Below are positions 17,725 through 27,295 of a stretch of 64,000 nt of DNA, one piece after another. Below the pieces are notes generated by a model that searched no databases, was not told where the DNA came from, and saw only the letters and a list, made by a program, of their open reading frames with translations. This DNA comes from Flavobacterium azooxidireducens (GTDB lineage: Bacteria > Bacteroidota > Bacteroidia > Flavobacteriales > Flavobacteriaceae), in assembly GCF_023195775.1 (NCBI RefSeq), contig NZ_CP096205.1, forward strand, positions 682,001 to 746,000. The letters run 5' to 3'. The translations under genes and the position numbers were made by a program. Position 1 is the first letter of the stretch. Every line of letters starts with the position of its first letter.

Positions 17725-19398
17725 ATGGCAAAAATTATTAACATGCCACGTTTGAGTGATACAATGACAGAAGGAGTTGTAGCAACATGGCTTAAAAAAG
17801 TTGGCGATACCGTAAAAGAAGGCGATATTTTAGCCGAAATTGAAACCGATAAAGCAACAATGGAATTTGAAGCTTTTGATGCAGGAACTTTGCTTCACAT
17901 CGGAATTCAAGAAGGCGAATCGGCTCCGGTTGATTCTCTTTTAGCTATTATTGGAAAAGAAGGTGAAGACATTTCCGATTTATTAAAAGGAGGAAATTCT
18001 GCTAAAACAGAAGAAAAATCAGAAGAAAAAGAAACTTCAAAAGAAGAATCATCTAAAGAGGAAACTCCAAAAAAAGAATCTTCTGAATCAGAAGAATCAA
18101 AACCAAAAGCTTCAGCAGCAATTCCTGCCGGAGTAAAAGTAGTAACAATGCCTCGTTTGAGTGATACAATGACGGATGGTACAGTAGCGGCTTGGTTGAA
18201 AAAAATTGGCGACACCGTAAAAGAAGGTGACATTTTAGCCGAAATTGAAACCGATAAAGCAACGATGGAATTTGAATCATTCAATTCCGGAACTTTATTA
18301 TATATTGGTGTTGAAGAAGGTCAATCTGCTCCGGTTGATAGTGTTTTAGCCATCATCGGACCAGAAGGAACAGATATTTCAGGAATTGCCGAAAATTATG
18401 CTAAAGGTGGTGAAGCTCCAAAAGCTGAAAAAACCGAAGCAAAATCAGAAGAAGCAAAACCAGCAACAGAAGATAAAGAAGAAGCAACAACTTCAACCGA
18501 ATCTACGGGAAGAATTTTCGCCTCACCATTAGCCAGACAAATTGCTAAAGACAAAGGAATCAACCTTTCTCAAGTAAAAGGTTCAGGTGAAAACGGAAGA
18601 ATTGTAAAAAGTGATGTAGAAAACTTTACGCCATCTGCCGCTCCTCAAAAAGCAGCACAATCGGAAAGTACTTCTCAACCTGCTACAGCAGTTCAACCAT
18701 TTGTTCCGGCTGGAGAATCGTATTCAGAAGAAGTGAAAAATTCGCAAATGCGTAAAACAATTGCTCGTCGTCTTTCTGAATCTAAATTCACAGCTCCACA
18801 TTATTACTTAACAATCGAAGTAGCAATGGATGAAGCAATGAAATCCAGAGCAATTATCAATACTGTTCCTGATACAAAAGTATCGTTTAACGATATGGTT
18901 GTTAAAGCGTGTGCGATGGCATTGAAAAAACATCCACGTGTAAATACACAATGGAAAGATGACGTAACCGTTATCAATCACCACGTAAATATTGGTGTTG
19001 CCGTTGCTGTAGAAGATGGTTTAGTAGTTCCTGTATTGAAATTTACAGACCAAATGAATTTATCTCAAATTGGTTCTGCGGTGAAAGATTTGGCCGGAAG
19101 AGCTAAAAACAAAAAACTACAACCTGCCGAAATGGAAGGAAGTACGTTTACTGTTTCTAATTTAGGTATGTTTGGAATTACTGAATTTACTTCAATCATT
19201 AATCAACCAAATTCTGCTATTCTTTCTGTTGGTGCCATCATCGAAAAACCGGTTGTAAGAAACGGACAAATCGTTGTAGGCAACACAATGAAAGTAACCT
19301 TAGCTTGCGATCACCGAACAGTTGATGGTGCAACGGGTGCTCAATTTCTTCAAACGTTACGCACGTATTTAGAAAATCCGGTTACTATGTTAGCATAG
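17725..19398 (+). CDS. pdhC: Dihydrolipoamide acetyltransferase, E2 of pyruvate dehydrogenase, two lipoyl domains
   Basis: Core of the pyruvate dehydrogenase complex, which transfers the acetyl group from lipoamide to CoA. The 557 residues contain two near-identical lipoyl domains, each with ETDKATMEFE (lipoylated Lys43 and Lys178). Glu/Lys/Ser/Ala-rich linkers join these to a peripheral-subunit-binding domain (FASPLARQIAKDKGINL, about 265-300) and then to the acyltransferase domain with the catalytic HRTVDG (His530, Asp534). Two lipoyl domains is a normal variation in the family. The pair pdhA-pdhC is one operon, ending in a strong terminator. Confidence 0.95.
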   Translation: MAKIINMPRLSDTMTEGVVATWLKKVGDTVKEGDILAEIETDKATMEFEAFDAGTLLHIGIQEGESAPVDSLLAIIGKEGEDISDLLKGGNSAKTEEKSEEKETSKEESSKEETPKKESSESEESKPKASAAIPAGVKVVTMPRLSDTMTDGTVAAWLKKIGDTVKEGDILAEIETDKATMEFESFNSGTLLYIGVEEGQSAPVDSVLAIIGPEGTDISGIAENYAKGGEAPKAEKTEAKSEEAKPATEDKEEATTSTESTGRIFASPLARQIAKDKGINLSQVKGSGENGRIVKSDVENFTPSAAPQKAAQSESTSQPATAVQPFVPAGESYSEEVKNSQMRKTIARRLSESKFTAPHYYLTIEVAMDEAMKSRAIINTVPDTKVSFNDMVVKACAMALKKHPRVNTQWKDDVTVINHHVNIGVAVAVEDGLVVPVLKFTDQMNLSQIGSAVKDLAGRAKNKKLQPAEMEGSTFTVSNLGMFGITEFTSIINQPNSAILSVGAIIEKPVVRNGQIVVGNTMKVTLACDHRTVDGATGAQFLQTLRTYLENPVTMLA

Positions 19399-19440
19399 GT
19401 TTTAAACAGCATAAGAAAGGCTGTTAACCATTCCTATATT

Positions 19441-19491
19441 TAAAAAGTTTATTGTTACGATGTAAAAATCGTTTCAATAAACTTTTTTCAT
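19441..19491 (+). terminator. Terminator of pdhA-pdhC
   Basis: AAAAGTTTATTG with CAATAAACTTTT forms a 12-bp stem, extended imperfectly by TTACGA/TCGTTT, then a T-run. The 200 bases from here to the next hairpin (19703) show no ORF or repeat I can name. Confidence 0.8.
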
Positions 19492-19702
19492 TTACATAAA
19501 TTGATAATCACATCCAACATAAAAAAGAAAACACTCAATAATTACAATCCCCGAAACTGATTTTCAAATATGAAAAAACACTTTAATTTGATTTAAAACA
19601 ATTTCTTTACAAACCAATTTAGCTTCTAAACGCAAATGTAGTACGGTTAATGTTTCATCTCTCAAATTTAAAGAAACCAAAGCATACCACTTATTATCAA
19701 AA

Positions 19703-19739
19703 AAAAATCCCAAACTCATTTGCATAAGCTTGGGATTTA
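19703..19739 (-). terminator. Terminator of the RCC1/propeller protein gene
   Basis: AAATCCCAA and TTGGGATTT pair around a 15-base loop that can extend the stem slightly. In the minus direction the hairpin is followed by nine T residues. It lies 20 bases after the stop at 19759. Confidence 0.8.
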
Positions 19740-19758
19740 AATTTATTATAAAATGAAA

Positions 19759-22700
19759 TTACTTTTTAATCAGTTTTATTGTTTTCACCTCATTATTATC
19801 AATTTCAACTTTTACCAAGTAGGTTCCGGCTGCCAAATGTGAAACATCAATAGTTGTTTCATTTGCATTAATTAATTTAGAAAATACTTCTTGGCTCAAT
19901 AAATTGTAAATCGCAACAGATGAAATTCCTTGTTCAAATGAAATGCTTAAAATATCATTCACTGGATTTGGATAAACTTTTACATTACTATTTTTAGCAA
20001 CACTATCATCAACTCCTAAATTATTGGTCGGACAAGCAATAGGTGTTAGTGAAATTCTATCAGTTGTAGTGCCATCTCCTAATCGTCCTTGTCCATTTAA
20101 TCCGCATACTTTCAGTGAACCATCAGTATGTAATGACAAGGTATGAAATGCTCCTGCAGAAATTTGTAGATGATCAGTTGAATTTGTAGCACTCACCCAG
20201 ATTCTATCAGAAGTAGTACTATCACCCAGTTGTCCAAAATTATTTTGCCCGCATATTAACATATTTCCAAATGTTGTTGTTCCAACGGTATAATACCATC
20301 CTGCTTCAATACTTTCTACTTGATCGTATACACCTGTTGGTGTCAGTTTGTTTGTAGTTGTACCATCACCTAATTGACCATTTGCATTATTTCCCCATGT
20401 GTAAAGTATTCCATTCGCTTTTAATCCAACTGAGTGAGCATATCCTGCGGCTACATTTGCCCAGTCATTTTCGGTTCCAATTTGTACAGGAGTAATTCGG
20501 TTTGTGGTTGTGCCATCTCCTAACTGACCGGAATTATTATAACCCCATGCCCAAAGCGTACCGTTTGTTCTTATGGCTAGTGAAAAACCAGATCCTGCCG
20601 CAGTACTTTGCCAATTAGTTGCTGTTCCTACTTGTGTGGGTACAGTTCTGTTTGTGGTTGTACCATCACCTAATTGACCATAATTATTGTACCCCCAAGA
20701 CCAAAGTGTACCATTATCCTTTATTGCTAAGGCAAATCCTTCTCCAATAGTAACACTTTTCCAGTTATTTGCTGTTCCTATAAGTGTTGGAGTTGTTCTA
20801 TTCGTTGTTGTTCCATCGCCTAATTGACCAAAGGTGTTATTTCCCCAAGCCCATAGCGATCCATCTACTTTTATGGCTATTGTAAAACCACCACTAGCTG
20901 AAACACTTTCCCAGTTGTTAGCTGAGCCTATTTGAGTTGGTGTATTTTTACTTGTTGTTGTTGCATCACCTAATTGGCCGTAACCATTGTCTCCCCAAGC
21001 CCATAAAGTACCATCTGTTTTTATTCCTACTGAATGGGTATAACCGGCACTAATTGTTTGCCAACAGCTAGTAGCAGAACCAGGTGTGGTAAAAGAACCA
21101 CCATAAGCCCATTCACTTAGACTGCTTACACAATCTGAAGCAACCCACCAATAATAGGTAGTGTTAGGTAATAAATCGGTTAAATCAGCACTTGTAGAAC
21201 CAGTACTTCCATCAATACCACCGATTACTGGAGTAGTATTATATACATATAAATAACCACCGTTTGGTGCAGATGTCGAAGGTATCCAGCCAATTACAGC
21301 TGATGTTGAAGATAGCACTTCACTTCCAAAATTAGTTGGAGGATTACAAGATGATGCATTCGAACACGTTATCGAACGAACTCTCGCTGTATTCTGTATG
21401 CCACAATTTGCATTGGTGTGTAGATGATACCTGATTAGTCCTGATGTAGCATTTGAATTCCAAACTAATGGTGTTACTCCACTAGCAAAAACTGTTGTTC
21501 CTGTAGCATTTGTAATAGTAACATAATCAGTAGCGATCGAGCTGGTAAAAGTATATTGCTTATTTGACAATACATTTACATTAGAATATTCTCCTGCCCA
21601 AGCATTCGCAATAATTAGTTCCGTATTTCCTGTACAAGCCGGTGTAAAAGTGGCATCAGGATACAATCCATAACTTGCACCGTTACAATTTGAAAATGCT
21701 ACAGTTGTAAAACTTCCTCCGGAAACCCAAGCACTTCTTGTACCATTGCAATTGGAACGTACCCAATAATAATACGTAGTGGAAGCTGATAAACCATTTA
21801 AAGTTGCTATAAGATTAGCATTACTAACTTGCGTTGCATTTGTTGCTGCTACAGGAGCAGTACTGTTGGTGCTTAAATATAAATCATATGAATTGGCAGC
21901 AGGTGTCGGTGCATTCCAAAATAATCGACACGAATTAGAAGTAATGTTTGAAACCGCTAAATTAGTTGGCAAACCACAACTTACCGGAGCTACACATTGA
22001 ATATATTTTATTCTATCTGTGTTTTGTGCACCACAATTAGCATTTGTATGTAAATAATAGCGTATCATTCCGGTAGTGGATTGAGAAGCCCAACTTAAAG
22101 GCGTTGTTCCGCTCGCTAAAATTACATTTGCATCGTTCGTTATCGTAATAAAATCGGTTGAAACCGAACTTGAAAAAGTATATTGTCTATCGGCTACTAT
22201 ATTTACGTTTGTAAATTCACTTGCATAAGCGTTTACAACAATTTGTTCGGTTGCACCGGAACATGCTGGTGTGAAATTAGTATTTGGCCATTGTCCATAC
22301 AAAGCGGCGTTACAACCGGTTAAAGTGGTTGTATTAAAATTTCCTCCAGAAACCCAACTACTTTTTGTAGAACCACAATTTGATCTAACCCAGTAATAAT
22401 AAGTTGTTCCTGGTGTTAATCCGTTTGTAATGTTTATACCGGCCGAAGTGCTTGTAAATGTTGGTGTTGTATTTGCACTTGGTGCAACATTATTTGTTAC
22501 AAAATAAATCTCATATCCAGAACTAGGTGCTGGTGCAGGTGGCGTCCAAGTAATCTGAGATGAATTAGACGTTATGTTAGAAACGGCTAAATTAGTTGGA
22601 GGGTTACAAGTTGCTTGCAGTGTACCAAAGAATCCACCCAAGACCCAATTGGATTGTTGTTCGCCACAAACTGAGGCAACCCACCAATAATAATCGGCAT

Positions 22701-23799
22701 TTGGGTTTAAGTTTTCTATTGAAATAGAAGTAGAAGCCGTTGCATCTTGTATTCCTCCTATCACATTGGTTGTATTATAACGAATCACATAACTATCAGG
22801 TGCCGGAACAGCCGGAATCCAGTTAAGTGTTGCAGTGGTTGATGTAATATTTTCAGACCAGGTTTGTGTTGGAGCATTACATGTTGAAGCACTAGGTGTC
22901 ATTTTAGTTAAACCCAGTTGCAATGTTCCTGCCCAAATAGTTCCGTTAGATTGAGTTCTTACTGCACTAATATAATTATCCGGTAAACCAGAATTGGAAG
23001 TATAAGAAATGCAGTCAGTGAAATTTTGCAAACCCTCTCCTTGAAATGCTATCCATGCTTTGTTGCTACTATCTACATCCAAAGCGTTAAGTTGATAACC
23101 TGCAAGACAAGAAGTGTTTTGAAAATAAAGATTAAGGAATGTTCCGGCTGTTGTATACGTCATTAAAGCATCAAAAGAGTCAATATAAATGATATTGTTT
23201 GCTATTCGAAGTATTTTTTGAACTCCATCGGTAATGATGTCAAAATCTGTTCCATTAAATTTATATAATAAATTACCTGTAGACACCCATACGCCATTAT
23301 TACTATCTGTCGCAACAGAATTAATATTAGTGAGAGAACTATAAGTAGTCCAAGTTGTACCATTAAACTTGCTTAGACCGGAATTTGTAGCTACCCAAAG
23401 ATTATTTAAACCGTCAACCGCAATGTCGTTAATCGCATTATTCGGAAGTCCGGAATTGGCAGTTGTATAATTGGTCCAAGTGCTTCCATTCAAACGGCTG
23501 ATTCCGTTGGATTGGGTTGCCATCCATTTTCTATTCAAACCATCAATTTGAATTTTTAGAATTGAGTTTGATACAATGCCTGAATTGCCAGTATTGTAAT
23601 TAGTAAAAGTGGTTCCGTTAAATGTAGAAACACCGGAAAAAGAAGCTATCCATAACAGGCCGTTGGCATCAACCTTAAGGTCACCAACATAGTTGCTTGC
23701 AATTCCAGAATTGCTGGTATTATAAATAGTGTAATCATAGTTTTGCCCGAAAGAGCAAACTGAAAAGAGGATTAGTAATAAAAAGTAAATTTTTTTCAT
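19759..23799 (-). CDS. Large T9SS-secreted mosaic protein: sensor-type propeller, FnIII, RCC1 propeller, sorting domain
   Basis: A 1346-residue exported protein with no recognisable enzymatic domain. In order: signal peptide (residues 1-18, CSFGQ); an N-terminal beta-propeller of two-component-regulator type repeats (SGLPNNAINDIAVDGLNN, LWVATNSGLSKFNGTTW and similar, 20-300); four fibronectin-III-like domains (each starting CNxPT or CGLPTN) interleaved with two near-duplicate domains that both contain TPAC-G-TE and YLHTNANCG-QNT; seven RCC1 blades (HSVGIKTDGTLWAWGDNGYG-type, with GQLGDGTTT, about 895-1260), enough for a closed seven-bladed propeller; and a T9SS type A sorting domain (KVYPNPVNDIL ... 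GTYLVKVE, last ~75). It is probably displayed on or released from the surface for binding. The repeats make it a recombination-prone gene. Confidence 0.88.
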   Translation of the reverse strand: MKKIYFLLLILFSVCSFGQNYDYTIYNTSNSGIASNYVGDLKVDANGLLWIASFSGVSTFNGTTFTNYNTGNSGIVSNSILKIQIDGLNRKWMATQSNGISRLNGSTWTNYTTANSGLPNNAINDIAVDGLNNLWVATNSGLSKFNGTTWTTYSSLTNINSVATDSNNGVWVSTGNLLYKFNGTDFDIITDGVQKILRIANNIIYIDSFDALMTYTTAGTFLNLYFQNTSCLAGYQLNALDVDSSNKAWIAFQGEGLQNFTDCISYTSNSGLPDNYISAVRTQSNGTIWAGTLQLGLTKMTPSASTCNAPTQTWSENITSTTATLNWIPAVPAPDSYVIRYNTTNVIGGIQDATASTSISIENLNPNADYYWWVASVCGEQQSNWVLGGFFGTLQATCNPPTNLAVSNITSNSSQITWTPPAPAPSSGYEIYFVTNNVAPSANTTPTFTSTSAGINITNGLTPGTTYYYWVRSNCGSTKSSWVSGGNFNTTTLTGCNAALYGQWPNTNFTPACSGATEQIVVNAYASEFTNVNIVADRQYTFSSSVSTDFITITNDANVILASGTTPLSWASQSTTGMIRYYLHTNANCGAQNTDRIKYIQCVAPVSCGLPTNLAVSNITSNSCRLFWNAPTPAANSYDLYLSTNSTAPVAATNATQVSNANLIATLNGLSASTTYYYWVRSNCNGTRSAWVSGGSFTTVAFSNCNGASYGLYPDATFTPACTGNTELIIANAWAGEYSNVNVLSNKQYTFTSSIATDYVTITNATGTTVFASGVTPLVWNSNATSGLIRYHLHTNANCGIQNTARVRSITCSNASSCNPPTNFGSEVLSSTSAVIGWIPSTSAPNGGYLYVYNTTPVIGGIDGSTGSTSADLTDLLPNTTYYWWVASDCVSSLSEWAYGGSFTTPGSATSCWQTISAGYTHSVGIKTDGTLWAWGDNGYGQLGDATTTSKNTPTQIGSANNWESVSASGGFTIAIKVDGSLWAWGNNTFGQLGDGTTTNRTTPTLIGTANNWKSVTIGEGFALAIKDNGTLWSWGYNNYGQLGDGTTTNRTVPTQVGTATNWQSTAAGSGFSLAIRTNGTLWAWGYNNSGQLGDGTTTNRITPVQIGTENDWANVAAGYAHSVGLKANGILYTWGNNANGQLGDGTTTNKLTPTGVYDQVESIEAGWYYTVGTTTFGNMLICGQNNFGQLGDSTTSDRIWVSATNSTDHLQISAGAFHTLSLHTDGSLKVCGLNGQGRLGDGTTTDRISLTPIACPTNNLGVDDSVAKNSNVKVYPNPVNDILSISFEQGISSVAIYNLLSQEVFSKLINANETTIDVSHLAAGTYLVKVEIDNNEVKTIKLIKK

Positions 23800-23909
23800 G
23801 TAGTGGTTAATGATTACTGTTTTAATTAATGATTATTTATTTTTTTCAAAAAAGAGACAAACATAGCTAATTAAAATTGATTATGAATAGGAAATTAGCT
23901 ATGTAAATG

Positions 23910-24077
23910 TTAAATTTTAAAAACAAAGAAATGATTATTTTGAATTATTATTTTTATAAAATTACTTCTCCAATTTAATTCGGAAGTTGTCATTCCATTG
24001 TTCATTAAATCGCATAGTATCCGTGTTTTTAGTTCTGTTTTGCTAGGAATAAAAGTGGCTAATTTTAGTGTTGTCAT
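23910..24077 (-). CDS. Small ORF, possible HTH remnant, 55 aa
   Basis: An ATG at 24077 opens a 55-codon frame in the 300-base gap between two secreted-protein genes. The N-terminal part (PSKTELKTRILCDLM) resembles the first helix of small winged-helix or helix-turn-helix proteins in Bacteroidetes, but the rest is low-complexity. It may be a decayed fragment or chance. The remainder of this gap is plain AT-rich sequence with nothing I can name. Confidence 0.2.
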   Translation of the reverse strand: MTTLKLATFIPSKTELKTRILCDLMNNGMTTSELNWRSNFIKIIIQNNHFFVFKI

Positions 24078-24099
24078 CGTGAGTGTTTTAGATTAACAA

Positions 24100-25122
24100 T
24101 TACTCTTTAATGACTTTCACTGTTTTTACTTCATTAGTAGAAGTTACTTTTACCAAATAAGTTCCTGCAGACAAACTAGCAACATCGATTGAAGTTTCGC
24201 TGTTGATTAGAGATTTTGACAACACTTCTTGTCCCAGTAGATTGATGATTGAAACGGCTGTAATTTCTTTGTCAAACGAAAAGTTTAAAATATCTTTAAC
24301 TGGGTTTGGGTATATCACAATTTTTGAAAATGAAAATTCATCGCTTCCTAAAACAGTTTCAATGTAAATTACATTTTTAAAGATTGGACTCCAGTTCCCA
24401 TTACTATCTTTTATTCGTGAATTGAAAGTGTGAAACCCTACAGGATTTACAATTGGAATAGCTATTTTTTCAAGTTTTTCAAATGCAGTATTAAAATTTC
24501 CATCGGTTGCTAAAAAAGCGATTCCATTTCCTTCTCCTGGATCAGTATCCCAAAAATATTCTGCTTCTGATAAACTAACTATAGATGGTGTTGTTGTAGT
24601 GTCAACATAAATAATATTTGTAAAAACAGGACTCCAAATTCCTAAATCGTCTTTTATTCTAACGGAGAATTTATGTAGCCCAACACTTGGCGCATTTAAA
24701 CCAGAAACAGCAATTTTTTCAAAACTAGTATTAAAATCTCCATCTACTGTTGAAAGCGCTATTCCATTTCCTTCTCCAGGATCAGCATCCCAAAAATATT
24801 CTGCTTGAACTAAATTAATAGTTGTTGGTGATGTTGTTGTCTCTACTTTTATAACATTTGAAAAAACAGGACTCCAAATTCCTGTGTTATCTTTTATTCG
24901 AATAGAGAACTTATGCAATCCAACACTCGGAGCACCTAACCCAGAAACAGCGATTCTTTCAAAGCTATTATTAAAATTTCCATCTACTGCTGAAATTGCT
25001 ATACCATTTCCTTCTCCAGGATCGGTATCCCAGAAATATTCTGCTTGTATTACAGATGTAAGTTGGGCAGAACAAATTCCTACAGTAAAGCAAAACAATA
25101 AACTATAAATATATTTTTTCAT
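24100..25122 (-). CDS. T9SS-secreted protein with three internal WDTDPGEGNG repeats
   Basis: A 340-residue exported protein of unknown function. After a signal peptide (1-19, GICSAQ) come three tandem modules of about 78 residues. Each begins AEYFWDTDPGEGNGIA (DAD in the second), continues with DGNFN-SFE-IAVSGL and VGLHKFSIRIKD, and closes with G-WSP-F-NVI-VET. The third module is more divergent. A T9SS type A sorting domain ends the chain (VIYPNPVKDIL ... GTYLVKVTS), closely similar to that of the RCC1 protein upstream. Modules with this motif are common in Bacteroidetes secreted proteins and their ligand is unknown. A gene for a beta-helix-like protein lies 12 bases upstream, so both are probably in one transcript. 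Confidence 0.85.
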   Translation of the reverse strand: MKKYIYSLLFCFTVGICSAQLTSVIQAEYFWDTDPGEGNGIAISAVDGNFNNSFERIAVSGLGAPSVGLHKFSIRIKDNTGIWSPVFSNVIKVETTTSPTTINLVQAEYFWDADPGEGNGIALSTVDGDFNTSFEKIAVSGLNAPSVGLHKFSVRIKDDLGIWSPVFTNIIYVDTTTTPSIVSLSEAEYFWDTDPGEGNGIAFLATDGNFNTAFEKLEKIAIPIVNPVGFHTFNSRIKDSNGNWSPIFKNVIYIETVLGSDEFSFSKIVIYPNPVKDILNFSFDKEITAVSIINLLGQEVLSKSLINSETSIDVASLSAGTYLVKVTSTNEVKTVKVIKE

Positions 25123-25134
25123 CTTTATGTTTAT

Positions 25135-26319
25135 TTATTTAGAATATCCTGAACCAGTTGCATTCATTTCTGTTGTGCCTGTATAAATTCTTCTTGGAGT
25201 GTTTAAAAATGAAATTCTTGGTTTATTTCCAGGATTAATTGGCCAATAGTTAGCCCAAGAGTTTGATCCACCTAAAGGACCAACATCATTAATTGTTAAA
25301 TCTAGATCATAAAATTCTTCATCTGTTAGTCCACCATTTACAATAGATCCAGTTGCAGTTTGTGTAGTCAAATCTAAAGTATAAGATGAATTACCCAAAT
25401 TATTATTTAAAATATCAACTCCAGTGGTATTAAAAGTAGTACTTGAAATATTATTATTCGCAATTACTGTTGCATTATTAGTGTTAACATTAATTTTATT
25501 TACAGAACTGCTTGAAGCACTTGTGTTTAAAATATTATTATTAAGTACAATTGTTCCATTTGGTATTGTTGAACTAAGCAACACTTGAACTGTATTATAG
25601 GAAGTAGATACAACTCTATTATTCTGTATATAGTTAGTTGAAGATGTTTTTAAATCCGAAATGACTAAAGGGTTACCTGTTGAGTCACTAATATCGTTAT
25701 TTAAAATGTGTACTGCATAAGTTGATGTACTAGACTCTAAACGTCCTGAATCATTACCTACAATAAAAACATCCGTTGTTGCCAAAGGTGCAATATCATT
25801 ATTAAGATTAATTCGACCACAATTGTTACCTGCAACTTCGCCATGAACAAAATATAGTATTGTACACTCGCTACCAAAAACATGTACAGAAACATTTTTA
25901 GTATTATCTAAATCAAAGTTACTATCAGCAATACTGTTGATAATATTGATCGTAGATCTACCACCTGTAATTGTAGTTGATGTTGTACTAATGCTACTTT
26001 GAAAGGCGTACATATTATTTATTGTTACAACTCTGTTCACAGCTGGAGCTATTAAAATTGTACCTTGAACGTAATACCTGCTGAAATTTGTTTCTGATAC
26101 AAATGTTAATGATTTATTGATTGTAATGTTTTCTAAGTATGGTACATTTCCTGATTTTGGCTTAATGATAATACGGTCACCATCATTAGCTGCTGTAATA
26201 GCTGCACTTATGGTCGAATAAGCACCGCCTGCTCCTAAATCTCTAACGTACAAATCGGCCGCAGAAGCTATTGAACTAAAGAAACCAGCAATAGCTACAA
26301 AAAATAATTGTTTTTTCAT
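25135..26319 (-). CDS. Secreted protein of right-handed beta-helix type
   Basis: A 394-residue exported protein (signal peptide 1-20, ASAAD). The opening LYVRDLGAGGAYSTISAAITAANDGDRIIIKP is the common entry to pectate-lyase-like parallel beta-helix proteins. It is followed by many Asn-rich strands such as NNTINNNI-like ladders (IVLNNNILNTSASSSS, ATVIANNNISSTT), which stack well in a beta-solenoid. No catalytic residues of a polysaccharide lyase can be assigned and no T9SS sorting tail is visible: the C-terminus ends MNATGSGYSK. It is the first gene of a pair with the WDTDPGEGNG-repeat gene. Possibly an adhesin or scaffold; function unknown. Confidence 0.75.
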   Translation of the reverse strand: MKKQLFFVAIAGFFSSIASAADLYVRDLGAGGAYSTISAAITAANDGDRIIIKPKSGNVPYLENITINKSLTFVSETNFSRYYVQGTILIAPAVNRVVTINNMYAFQSSISTTSTTITGGRSTINIINSIADSNFDLDNTKNVSVHVFGSECTILYFVHGEVAGNNCGRINLNNDIAPLATTDVFIVGNDSGRLESSTSTYAVHILNNDISDSTGNPLVISDLKTSSTNYIQNNRVVSTSYNTVQVLLSSTIPNGTIVLNNNILNTSASSSSVNKINVNTNNATVIANNNISSTTFNTTGVDILNNNLGNSSYTLDLTTQTATGSIVNGGLTDEEFYDLDLTINDVGPLGGSNSWANYWPINPGNKPRISFLNTPRRIYTGTTEMNATGSGYSK

Positions 26320-26538
26320 TTTTTATTCATTTTTTATTCTCCTACTCATATAGCTTTTCGGAATCGCTTCGTTTGTATGGTTTCTGAACTCCATAAAAAA
26401 GTTTTCTAAATACGAAAAACAATTTTCAAGGCCAAAAATAGACCATATGAAAACAGGAATTTTAACCAATGAATTAACGTAATGTTTTAGAACATTAACG
26501 TAGAAAATCGGAGTAGAAACGTTTTTAGTAAAATGAGT

Positions 26539-27288
26539 TTATAAATTTTCAAGTAAAACCATAAACTCTTCTTTTTTTCGAACCGACAATGGTATAACAA
26601 TTTTGTTTTTCATCACAATAGTATTACCGCCTTCCGATTTAATAAAATGATCAAAAAAAGCCATATTGATTAAATGTGATTTGTGGGTTCTAAAAAAATT
26701 ATGAGGACTCAACAAGGTTTCATACTCTTTCAAATTTGTAGAAACAATCAATTTTGGCGAATTTATAAAATGAAAAGTAGTATAGTTTTTGTCCGATTCG
26801 CAATGCACGATATCCTGAATATTGATAGAATAAATTCTGTCCGCTGTTTTAAGAATGAGTTTTTGAAGATTTTTAGGGCGTTCAAGATTAGAAAATAAAT
26901 TGTGAAGTTTCACATCAAAAACTTCTTTATTCATCAATTCTTCTGCTTTTTTTACAGCTTCAATCAATTCTTGTTTATCCAATGGTTTCAACAAATAATC
27001 AATCGCCGAAAAGCGAAAAGCTCTAATGGCAAAATCTTCATAACCTGTTATAAAAATGACTTTAAAATGAATAGGGTTTAGTTTCTGAAGCAAGTCAAAA
27101 CCGGTTCCATCAGGCATTTCAACATCCAAAAAAACCAAATCGGGTGCTAGTTGTTTGATTAATTTTATTCCCGAAGCTACCGATTCGGCTTGACCAATAA
27201 TCGAAATACCGGGGCAAGAAGATTTAATAATAGCAATATTATCTTTTCTTATTTTTTCAATGTCGTCAATAACGATAGCTCGTAACAT
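26539..27288 (-). CDS. LytTR-family response regulator
   Basis: DNA-binding response regulator. The ATG at 27288 (MLRAIVIDD) gives 249 residues; the longer frame upstream overlaps the kinase gene and starts at a non-ATG codon. The receiver domain has acidic residues Asp8/Asp9 and phospho-acceptor Asp55 (LVFLDVEMPDG), with a KPLDKQELIEAV-type conserved lysine. The C-terminal LytTR domain (about 150-249) shows DIVHCESDKNYTTFHF and NFFRTHKSHLINM, the usual core. It lies 7 bases after the kinase gene, so the two form a LytS/LytR-like pair. The adjacent secreted-protein genes are candidate targets by position only. Confidence 0.93.
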   Translation of the reverse strand: MLRAIVIDDIEKIRKDNIAIIKSSCPGISIIGQAESVASGIKLIKQLAPDLVFLDVEMPDGTGFDLLQKLNPIHFKVIFITGYEDFAIRAFRFSAIDYLLKPLDKQELIEAVKKAEELMNKEVFDVKLHNLFSNLERPKNLQKLILKTADRIYSINIQDIVHCESDKNYTTFHFINSPKLIVSTNLKEYETLLSPHNFFRTHKSHLINMAFFDHFIKSEGGNTIVMKNKIVIPLSVRKKEEFMVLLENL

Positions 27289-27295
27289 AGTAGGT

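Noticed and set aside
17907..18284. Long antisense frames under pdhC
   Set aside because: They arise from the biased codon use of the two lipoyl domains and Glu/Lys/Ser linkers; the plus-strand gene is unambiguous.
17725..18400. Duplicate lipoyl domain as an assembly error
   Set aside because: The two copies differ at many synonymous and amino acid positions and the linker between them is normal for E2 proteins.
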